DNA of 64,000 nucleotides, from the NCBI GenBank assembly GCA_016930535.1, contig JAFGGN010000041.1, positions 24,708-88,707 of the forward strand, given 5' to 3'. The notes beneath the pieces were generated by a model. That model ran no database searches, was not told the origin of the DNA, and worked only from the letters and a program-made list of their open reading frames with translations. The stretch comes from a bacterium. Its GTDB lineage: Bacteria > Zhuqueibacterota > QNDG01 > JAFGCO01. The position numbers were made by a program, and so were the translations under genes. The stretch's first letter is position 1. Each line of letters opens with the position of its first letter. This document shows, piece after piece, positions 56,776 to 64,000 of this stretch.

Positions 56776-57585
56776 AACATTCCTCCGTATATCCAGTCCT
56801 TTTTCTTCCGTTCCTTTAATATCCGCAAATGGTCTGGCAGCATGCTTTCACCGGGCGACAGTCTTTATTCCGGTATGACGGGACCAGCGCCCGGTATTCA
56901 CCCTGAAAACCGGTACGGCCGGCCTACGGTTATTCCGATGCATACCTTGTGGATCCGATACAATATAGAAAACAAGAAAAATATGCGGCTATAAGAAAGC
57001 GCTGAGTGCTGGCCGGGAATTTTCAATGACTCGAAATAAAAGCAGAATCTCCGGCTCTGATGATACATCAGAATCCAGATTATAATTTATTCAAATTTAC
57101 GTCCGAACAGGAACAGAAACAAGTGATATTTTCGATTTCAGGTTATTATTTATTATGTATTTCGGTTACCGTAACATGTGTACTCAGATGACCGGAATGC
57201 AACCAATCTGAAGTATTTTGCGGTTTCCGATACGACAATGCCGGAAAACACCGAAAACCTGACTCATGGAGACCCTATGATGCCAAATGGTTTTTTTCGT
57301 TTCATCTTCACTGGTTCGATAAAAAAACATGTTTTTTTTATTGCTTTTTGATAACATTTTTAATATCATTCATTGAGAATATATTCATCAAGTTATCCTG
57401 CATCCATGCATAGAGACGCTTAACCGGGAATCATCAACTGGTCACAGTGAGATCATTTTTTTCTATTTGCATCACGTTTATGTTCAATGCAACTATTCAA
57501 AAAATACCAAGTCCGCTGCCGGTAATTAAATCTGTGCGGGAATCCGTGATACCGGACTCTTGATTCCAAAAAGGAGGCTTTGTCG
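56776..57585. other. 810-base intergenic region between divergent signalling genes
   Basis: AT-rich, particularly 57040-57480, with several poly-T stretches and no frame that looks coding. TTATAATTT near 57083 resembles a -10 element but has no matching -35. An imperfect hairpin around 57333-57345 (AAAAAACATGTTTTTT) is flanked by T-runs and could be a bidirectional terminator or a regulatory site. Nothing else can be supported by eye. Confidence 0.4.
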
Positions 57586-57969
57586 TTGAAAAGACCTTTC
57601 AGGGTACTTATCGTCGAGGACGAACGCATTACGGCGAAAAGTCTGAAATGCGACCTGGAAGATTTCGGGATGAATGTACTCGAACCGGCAAGCAAGGGGG
57701 AGGATGCTGTACAGATCGCCCTAAGGGAAAATCCCGATCTGATCCTGATGGACATTCACCTGGCCGGCAGAATGGACGGTATAGAGGCCGCGGAAGATAT
57801 CATGCGGCATAAAAAGATACCGATAATTTTTATGACCGGATATGCTACGGATTATATACGAGAACGCTCATGCAATGTAGATCCTGTCGGTTTTTTGGAG
57901 AAACCGATTCAAACATTGAGCATCACACAAATCGTATATGCAATGGATCCTGGCGAAACCATCGACTGA
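57586..57969 (+). CDS. Single-domain response regulator receiver
   Basis: A CheY-like receiver with no output domain, 127 residues. Start: a TTG at 57586 has AAGGAGG 8 bases upstream, whereas the earlier TTG at 57580 is only 2 bases from it. The fold motifs are VLIVEDERI (acidic pair), LILMDIHLAG with phospho-acceptor D56, IIFMTGYA (Thr) and FLEKPI (Lys). The stem GRMDGIEAAEDI is shared with receivers that work with HisKA_2 kinases. It is 73 bases before the membrane kinase gene (58043) and is probably its partner, passing phosphate on to another protein. Confidence 0.9.
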   Translation: MKRPFRVLIVEDERITAKSLKCDLEDFGMNVLEPASKGEDAVQIALRENPDLILMDIHLAGRMDGIEAAEDIMRHKKIPIIFMTGYATDYIRERSCNVDPVGFLEKPIQTLSITQIVYAMDPGETID

Positions 57970-58042
57970 TACCGTTGTTGTCCTGTATTTGTCCTGAACG
58001 CAACGACTCCGCCATCGCCGATAACAGGGCGCCACGGAATCC

Positions 58043-60946
58043 ATGACGTCAAATGAGCCGAATATTATGAATTCCCGAATTAAACTCATCATGTTTATCA
58101 TCATTCTTGTACTGTCGGCTGGAGGAATCCGGTTCTTCATCGACCAACAGGCATCATTCCGGAAAAATGTGGAAGACAGGCTCATGGATATCGCGCATCT
58201 GAAGGCGGCTCAGATTGTCATCTGGCGCGAATACAGAATGGCCGAAGGCGTTACCCTTATGAACCGGACAGACCTGATCGAAGCGGTCGGGGATTATTTC
58301 CGGAAACAAACTCCGAAGAACAAAAAAAACATCTTGCGAATTCTGACTCCCGTAAAGGAAAGATATCAATTCGCGGATATCATTGTTGCCAGTCCGGACA
58401 AACAAATATATTTCGGTATCGATTCACTCGAAAAACCTCACAACAGGTTTTACGAACGCATGAATGAGACCTTCGATACGCATACTCCCTTATGGTTTGA
58501 CCTGCACATCGAACATACCAATCCCTTTCCGCATTTTTCCCTGATCACGCCGCTTTTTCTGCAGGATTCTCCTTCCATACCCCTCGGCGCTTTGGTCATG
58601 GTCATTGATGCGAAACAGCATCTGTTCCCGCTCATCCAGACCTGGCCTGAAAAAAGCAGGACCGCCGAGACGCTTTTGGTCCGCCGTGAGGGCGAAAATG
58701 TTCTGTTTTTGAATGAACTCCGGCACCGGAAGGGAACCGCATTAAAACTGAAATTACCACTCGACCGGACCGAACTTCCGGCAGCCATGGCCGTATCCGG
58801 CAAGTACGGAGTCGTCCGCGGAAAAGACTACCGGGGAATCGATGTGGTTGCAGCCGTAATGCCGATCCCGGATTCGGCCTGGTTCATTGTTGCGAAAATG
58901 GACGCCGACGAAGCGTTTAAGGACTGGCGTTTCCGCTCGATCATGATTGTCGTTCTGATAACCGGTGCCTTTGTTTTTATTCTTGGGATCGGTTTTGCAG
59001 TCAATCAGCGTAATAATAAGCTATATTTCAAGGCATTATATTTCTCGGAAGCGGCCCTTCGCGAGAGTGTGGAAAAATATGCGGTCACATTGAGAGCCGT
59101 CGGTGACGCCGTGATTTCAACGGATGATCGCGGGTACATCGAATTCGTCAATCCTGTGGCGGAAACCCTGACCGGCTGGTCCCATGCCGAGGCGAGCGGA
59201 AAACCATTAACGAAAATTTTCCATATCATCAATGAAGACACGAGAAAGCATGCCCCGGATCCAGTCAGGAAAATAATTAAAGATGGCCGGTCAATCGGAC
59301 TTGCCAATCATACCCTGCTTATAGACAGACAGGGCCGGGAAATCCCCATTGCCGACAGCGGGGCACCGATCAAGGATGACATGGGCCGCGTAACCGGCGT
59401 GGTCCTGGTATTCCGGGATCAGACTGTTGAGCGCCGAACCGAACGGATCACGGCGCTGCGTTTTCAACTGATGGAATATGCCAGCGAACATTCACTGGAC
59501 GAACTGATACAAAAACTTCTTGGAGAACTTGCCGCATTGACGGGAAGTCCCGCGGGCTTTTATCTGCTGAACCAACAAGGCGACCGGCTTATCCGCAAGT
59601 GCATATGGTTCGGCGGCTCCGACTGGATGTCTGAACCGGCGCCGGTTGAGACATGGGAACCCTGGCTGGTCTGTCTGCATGATAAGACCACGGTGATCGA
59701 GAACGATATCCTTGAGCCGCTCCCGGACGGAAGAAACATATCCGGAAAAGTGATGGCGCCTGTTTTACGTGACAACATCGTTACGGCCGTGGCCGGACTC
59801 TTCAACAAACCGGAAGGTTACTCCAACGCGGACGGAGAAATGGTTTCTGAAATAGCCGACCTCACATGGGAAATAATCAGCCAGAAAAAAACCGAGGAAA
59901 CACTGCGAATCAACGAGGAGGCTCTGAAAAAAGCACAACGGCTCTCTCATGTCGGGAACTGGATATGGGATATCATGGAAAACAGTGTGACGTGGTCCGA
60001 CGAGATGTTTCGGATCTTCGGTTATGATAAAAATGATTTCAAAGGGGACTTGAATAAAATCATCGAGACGGCGATTCACCCGGATGACAGGGGAAAGGTC
60101 ATGCAATCCAATCAGACTGTCATTCAGGACAAAAACGCAGTGCCTCTGGAATACAGGGTGATCCGGCCCGACGGAACCATACGCACCGTATGGGCCGAAG
60201 CCGGAGAACTGATATGCGATAAAACCGGCAATCCCATCCGCTTGACAGGAATCGTACAGGACATAACCCAGCGTAAAAACGATGAAATGCGGATTCAGAA
60301 TGCCCTGGATGAAAAAGAGGTGCTGATCCGCGAACTTTATCATCGAACCAAAAACAATATGCAAATCATTTCATCCATGCTGCGTCTCAAGAGCCGCGTT
60401 ATGCCGGATGAAAACCTCAGAACCATGGTTGCTGATATTGAGAATAAAATACAATCCATGGCACTTGTTCATAAAAAACTTTACGAGTCACAGAATTTGG
60501 ATTCTCTGGATCTTAAATCCTACTTAAAAGATCTTGTCACATTGATCGGAAAAAGTTATATTCATCGGCTGAGTAATATCGGGCTTGAATTCGAGGGCGA
60601 ACAAGTCGTAGTATCCATCGATACGGCGACCCCCCTGGGCATCGTCATCAATGAACTGATGACGAATGCAATCAAACATGCTTTCCCGGAAGGCAGGAAA
60701 GGAAGAATTTGGATCAAACTGGCAAAAACTGCCGGTGAAGAAACGATAACCATAGATATAAATGACAACGGCATAGGATTTCCGAAAGGATTTAATATCG
60801 AGAAAAACAGCAACCTTGGCCTCGACACGGTGATCGATCTTGTCCGCAATCAGCTGGCTGGTGAAATTAAGTGTCGAAGCAGCAAGGGCGTACACTGGCG
60901 GATTGTTATCAAAAACTCTGATGAATCAGGGGATTCGCATCAATAG
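58043..60946 (+). CDS. Membrane sensor kinase: Cache-like, PAS, GAF, PAS, HisKA_2
   Basis: A 967-residue kinase. A first transmembrane helix (~residues 15-32, LIMFIIILVLSAGGIRFFI) and a second (~295-318, IMIVVLITGAFVFILGIGFAV) enclose a Cache-like periplasmic domain. Inside come a PAS domain (~345-465, GDAVISTDDRGYIEFVNPVA), a GAF domain (~475-620), a PAS_3 domain (~630-750, WSDEMFRIFGYDKNDF), and the HisKA_2 core LIRELYHRTKNNMQIISSML with the His, NELMTNAIKHAF and DNGIGFP. The core is closely like that of the eight-PAS kinase, so both may use the receiver at 57586. ATG at 58043 lacks a strong ribosome site; the ATG at 58067 (MNSRIKL) is an alternative. Confidence 0.9.
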   Translation: MTSNEPNIMNSRIKLIMFIIILVLSAGGIRFFIDQQASFRKNVEDRLMDIAHLKAAQIVIWREYRMAEGVTLMNRTDLIEAVGDYFRKQTPKNKKNILRILTPVKERYQFADIIVASPDKQIYFGIDSLEKPHNRFYERMNETFDTHTPLWFDLHIEHTNPFPHFSLITPLFLQDSPSIPLGALVMVIDAKQHLFPLIQTWPEKSRTAETLLVRREGENVLFLNELRHRKGTALKLKLPLDRTELPAAMAVSGKYGVVRGKDYRGIDVVAAVMPIPDSAWFIVAKMDADEAFKDWRFRSIMIVVLITGAFVFILGIGFAVNQRNNKLYFKALYFSEAALRESVEKYAVTLRAVGDAVISTDDRGYIEFVNPVAETLTGWSHAEASGKPLTKIFHIINEDTRKHAPDPVRKIIKDGRSIGLANHTLLIDRQGREIPIADSGAPIKDDMGRVTGVVLVFRDQTVERRTERITALRFQLMEYASEHSLDELIQKLLGELAALTGSPAGFYLLNQQGDRLIRKCIWFGGSDWMSEPAPVETWEPWLVCLHDKTTVIENDILEPLPDGRNISGKVMAPVLRDNIVTAVAGLFNKPEGYSNADGEMVSEIADLTWEIISQKKTEETLRINEEALKKAQRLSHVGNWIWDIMENSVTWSDEMFRIFGYDKNDFKGDLNKIIETAIHPDDRGKVMQSNQTVIQDKNAVPLEYRVIRPDGTIRTVWAEAGELICDKTGNPIRLTGIVQDITQRKNDEMRIQNALDEKEVLIRELYHRTKNNMQIISSMLRLKSRVMPDENLRTMVADIENKIQSMALVHKKLYESQNLDSLDLKSYLKDLVTLIGKSYIHRLSNIGLEFEGEQVVVSIDTATPLGIVINELMTNAIKHAFPEGRKGRIWIKLAKTAGEETITIDINDNGIGFPKGFNIEKNSNLGLDTVIDLVRNQLAGEIKCRSSKGVHWRIVIKNSDESGDSHQ

Positions 60947-60994
60947 AGAGGACCGGCGTGTCCGGTATTCATATACTCCGGAGACAAACAACAT

Positions 60995-62320
60995 ATGAAA
61001 CAAACCATACTCGTCGTCGACGACGAACCCAGCATCCTTTTCAGCATATCGAATTATCTGAACCATAAAGGATATCTGACATTCACGGCACCCACAATCG
61101 GGGAAGCCCAAAAAACCGTTATGTCGGATACCGTGGATGCCGTCATCCTCGACATGCACCTGCCGGACGGGAACGGAATCGACTGGATTCCGTTCCTGAG
61201 ATCCAGATTTCCGGCGCTGGCTATCATTGTAATCACGGGAGAAGGCGATGTGCCGCTGGCCGTGAAGGCCATGCAGAACGGAGCGGATCATTTTACGACC
61301 AAGCCGGTAAAATTGAACGATCTGACCATATTTCTGAATAAAAGCCTGGAAATAAGAAGCCTGAGAAGAACGGCGATCAGCAGCAGGCGATTGAAAAAGA
61401 TAGTTCAGCCATACTGGGGTGAAGGCCAGGATATGCAGAAAGTCAGAAAACTGGTGAATATTGCCTGCGGCAGCGAGGTCCCTGTCCTTCTCATGGGCGA
61501 AACGGGTACGGGGAAAGGTGTCCTGGCCAACTGGATTCATGAGCAAAGTCAGAGGAAACAGGATTCTTTCGTGGAAATCAACTGTACCAGTCTGAGGGGA
61601 GAGCTTCTGGTCAGTGAATTGTTCGGACATAGAAAGGGTGCATTTACATCGGCGATCGAGGACAAACCGGGCCTGATCGAAGTTGCCGGCGGGGGAACAT
61701 TGTTTCTGGACGAAATCGGGGACATGGATCTCGAAATACAAACTCAATTTCTGAAAGTACTCGAGGAAAAACAATTCAGACATCTTGGAGACACAAAAAC
61801 GATAAAAAGTGATTTTCGCCTGATTTGTGCCACTAACCGTGACCTTGCCCTGGAAGTCAAACAGGGTTCATTTCGGCAGGATCTGTTCTACAGAATACAC
61901 GTATTTCCCATCCAACTGCCTCCGCTCAGGAACAGAAAGGAAGATATCACCCTCATCGCTTCAGAAGTACTGTCCCAAATGGGCTATCAGGATGTTGTCC
62001 TGTCAAAAGAAGTGACCAGAACTTTTCAATCCTACACATGGCCGGGCAACATCCGCGAATTGCGCAATGTGCTGGAAAGAGCAGTCCTGCTGACCGAAGA
62101 CAATGAACTCCTGCCTGAGCATCTTTTCGGCCTGTCGACGGCCGTTCCGGAATCCGCGGACAATCAGAACAGTTTGAATCTGGCAGATATGGAATCCGGC
62201 CATATTCAAAAAGTGCTGCTGCTGACAGGCAGGGATACACAGAAGGCTGCCGGCCTGCTGGGCATTTCAAGGGCCAGCCTGTACAGAAAAATGAACAAAT
62301 ACAAATTAAACACTCCTTGA
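60995..62320 (+). CDS. NtrC-type sigma-54-dependent response regulator
   Basis: A 441-residue activator. Receiver residues 1-120 with VVDDEPS and phospho-acceptor D53 in [11 protein letters not shown]+ domain ~140-370 with Walker A GETGTGKG (168-175), Walker B FLDEIGD and the sigma-54 contact loop GAFTSA (215-220) in place of the common GAFTGA; C-terminal Fis-type helix-turn-helix (~395-441, [19 protein letters not shown]). It lies 48 bases after the membrane kinase and 30 bases before the hybrid kinase, so the three may form one signalling operon. No sigma-54 promoter with correct spacing was found in this window, so its targets are unknown. Confidence 0.92.
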   Translation: MKQTILVVDDEPSILFSISNYLNHKGYLTFTAPTIGEAQKTVMSDTVDAVILDMHLPDGNGIDWIPFLRSRFPALAIIVITGEGDVPLAVKAMQNGADHFTTKPVKLNDLTIFLNKSLEIRSLRRTAISSRRLKKIVQPYWGEGQDMQKVRKLVNIACGSEVPVLLMGETGTGKGVLANWIHEQSQRKQDSFVEINCTSLRGELLVSELFGHRKGAFTSAIEDKPGLIEVAGGGTLFLDEIGDMDLEIQTQFLKVLEEKQFRHLGDTKTIKSDFRLICATNRDLALEVKQGSFRQDLFYRIHVFPIQLPPLRNRKEDITLIASEVLSQMGYQDVVLSKEVTRTFQSYTWPGNIRELRNVLERAVLLTEDNELLPEHLFGLSTAVPESADNQNSLNLADMESGHIQKVLLLTGRDTQKAAGLLGISRASLYRKMNKYKLNTP

Positions 62321-62350
62321 TCCGGCACCAACCGAAGAGGATGACCTACT

Positions 62351-64000
62351 GTGAAGAAAACCTTGGATAGGACGAAACAATCGTCCATGCCGATCCGGAG
62401 CAACCTGGAAGAGCTGATCCGGGAAAGAACCGCCGAGCTTGAGCGATCCAGAAAAGCGGCTCTCAGCATGATGCAGGACGCCAATATGGAAAAACAGCGT
62501 GCTGAGGAGGCCATGATCAAACTCTCGGATTCGGAGAAACATCTGAAATCGGCTATACTGGAGACTGAGAAGGCCAACCGGTCAAAAAGTGAATTTCTAG
62601 CGAACATGAGTCATGAAATCAGAACCCCGATCCATGCGATTTCGGGAATGACGCATCTACTGCAGCAGACGGGATTGAACGAAAAACAGCACGGTTATAC
62701 GGAAAAAATACTGGTCGCATCCAAAAATCTGCTGCATATCATCGACGATATTCTTGATTTTTCAAAAGTGGAATCGGGCAAATATGTACTAGAGAATTAC
62801 TGGTTCCGGCTGGACAATGCGTTGAATGACGCAATCTCGATGAACATCACCCAGGTGAGGGATAAAAACCTCGAAATGATCGTCGATTCTGAAATCGGGT
62901 TGCCGCCTGTGCTGAAAGGCGATTCGATGCGCCTGATTCAAATACTCAACAACCTGATCAGTAATGCCATTAAATTTACGGATAAAGGTGAAATTGTACT
63001 GAGTATCCGTGTTCTGAAACGGCTTAAAAGGGTGATTGTCCTGCGTTTTGCAGTCAGAGATACAGGCATCGGAATGACCGCGAAACAGCAGAAAACCGTG
63101 ATGGATGCATTTATACAGGCGGATGCTTCCACAACGCGAAAATACGGAGGCACGGGCCTCGGGCTCGCGATCTGCCGGAAACTCGTCGAGCTGATGGGCG
63201 GCAGATTCGAAGTTAAAAGCCGGAAAGGAAAGGGGACGACAGTGTCCTTCGATATTCCTCTTTCATATTCCGGCACACCTTATAATTCGGAAATTCAGCC
63301 CGGAAAAATTACGGACGAGCATCTCTTTCATACGTTGCAGCATGACACCGAGCAGATTCGATCCAATGAAAAAATACTTAAAAACATGCGCATACTTCTG
63401 GCAGAGGACAACCCATTATCCCGTGAAATCCTGACAAATAGTCTGTCTTCAATTCCTTGTCAGGTCGACACTGCGGCGAACGGAACGGATGTTATACAAA
63501 TCGTGCTCAAAAAACATCGGGAAGGAAATCCACCTTACGATCTCCTGATTCTGGACTGGAAAATGCCGGGCATGGACGGGATTGAAACATACAGACAATT
63601 AAATGACTGTCCTGAGATCCGTCCACTTCCGCCCTGTGTGCTGATGAGCGCCTACGACGACAATCAGTTTTTTCAGGAAGCTGTGCAAGCGGGAATTCAC
63701 ACCATGGTTTCCAAACCGGTCAGTTATCCCGTGCTCATCGGGAGCCTCGCCGGTCTTATTGCCGGGAACGACGAAATACCGTCCGCAGCCGTCCAATCTG
63801 AAGGTCCGCCGAAGCCGGAAACCGACGACCTGACCGGAGTTCGTATTCTCCTGGTTGAGGACAACGAAATCAATCAGCAGGTCACTTCAGAGCTTCTAGA
63901 ATCGAACGGATTACATGCGGAAATCGCATGCAACGGCATGGACGCATACGAAAAATATACATCTCAGCCCGATGCTTACGATCTGATCCTGATGGATATA
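62351..64000 (+). CDS. Hybrid histidine kinase with receiver domains, truncated by window end
   Basis: Reads from a GTG at 62351 through 550 codons to the edge, with no stop. A coiled-coil N-terminus (LEELIRERTAELERSRKAA) leads to HisKA (FLANMSHEIRTPIHA with the His), the ATPase domain (NAIKFT, DTGIGM, GTGLGLAICRKLVELMGG), a first receiver (LLAEDNPLSREI, LLILDWKMPGMDG, Lys in VSKPVS) and the start of a second receiver (ILLVEDNEINQQV, LILMDI). No transmembrane helix is seen, so it is cytoplasmic. An Hpt domain may follow outside the window. A GAGG site lies 11 bases upstream. It could feed phosphate to the NtrC-type regulator just before it. Confidence 0.88.
   Translation, partial: MKKTLDRTKQSSMPIRSNLEELIRERTAELERSRKAALSMMQDANMEKQRAEEAMIKLSDSEKHLKSAILETEKANRSKSEFLANMSHEIRTPIHAISGMTHLLQQTGLNEKQHGYTEKILVASKNLLHIIDDILDFSKVESGKYVLENYWFRLDNALNDAISMNITQVRDKNLEMIVDSEIGLPPVLKGDSMRLIQILNNLISNAIKFTDKGEIVLSIRVLKRLKRVIVLRFAVRDTGIGMTAKQQKTVMDAFIQADASTTRKYGGTGLGLAICRKLVELMGGRFEVKSRKGKGTTVSFDIPLSYSGTPYNSEIQPGKITDEHLFHTLQHDTEQIRSNEKILKNMRILLAEDNPLSREILTNSLSSIPCQVDTAANGTDVIQIVLKKHREGNPPYDLLILDWKMPGMDGIETYRQLNDCPEIRPLPPCVLMSAYDDNQFFQEAVQAGIHTMVSKPVSYPVLIGSLAGLIAGNDEIPSAAVQSEGPPKPETDDLTGVRILLVEDNEINQQVTSELLESNGLHAEIACNGMDAYEKYTSQPDAYDLILMDI

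Noticed and set aside
56683..56994. 103-codon plus-strand frame across the start of the eight-PAS kinase
   Set aside because: Overlaps the N-terminal PAS domain and ribosome site of the kinase on the other strand, with no ribosome site of its own.

Overview
The window looks like chromosome from a Gram-negative bacterium of the Fibrobacteres-Chlorobi-Bacteroidetes (FCB) superphylum, probably outside Bacteroidota proper (KSB1- or Calditrichota-like; this is inference, as no rRNA is present). Evidence: several secreted proteins end in a type IX secretion (T9SS) sorting domain with an NPFN-type motif (NYPNPFN and variants), there is a PorV/PorQ-family outer-membrane protein and a TonB-dependent receptor with a carboxypeptidase-like N-terminal domain, many enzymes carry lipoprotein signals, and no SusD is seen next to the receptor.

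Left two thirds (1-41119, all on the minus strand, read from 41119 down to 1): a polysaccharide-utilisation locus for pectin. It opens with a surface module: TonB receptor, 743-residue sorted surface protein, PorV-like barrel, a 1094-residue protein made of four ~242-residue repeats, and a smaller protein of possibly related fold. Enzymes follow: GH105, GH28, PL1, GH43, a second GH105, DUF4861, a six-hairpin glycosidase-like protein, a CE8 pectinesterase, a GH43-like protein, CE12 acetylesterase, GH140 apiosidase-like, GH115, GH51 and a GH43 endo-arabinanase. A GPH-type sugar symporter lies at the left edge. Together these could take apart homogalacturonan, acetylated and methylated pectin, arabinan side chains and possibly rhamnogalacturonan-II or arabinogalactan decorations, then import the products. 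A DUF362 protein, an ArsP-like permease and several LamG-like sorted proteins are less easily explained. Most genes are 3-60 bases apart; hairpins at 30798-30837, 29734-29769 and 21391-21421, and a weaker one at 9028-9051, probably divide the transcript.

Middle (41654-51578, plus strand): divergent from the locus. A membrane-anchored protein with an N-terminal DNA-binding-like domain is followed by three adjacent histidine kinases. The first has a periplasmic 14-repeat Reg_prop/Y_Y_Y sensor; the next two carry a LacI-type sugar-binding domain with no signal peptide or membrane segment, so they appear to sense sugars in the cytoplasm. No response regulator is encoded with them. The space between the two divergent blocks holds phased direct repeats that could be an operator.

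Right third (52248-64000): an unknown anchored protein, a soluble eight-PAS kinase on the minus strand, then on the plus strand a single-domain receiver, a PAS/GAF membrane kinase, an NtrC-type regulator and a hybrid kinase cut by the window end. Their link to pectin use is unknown.
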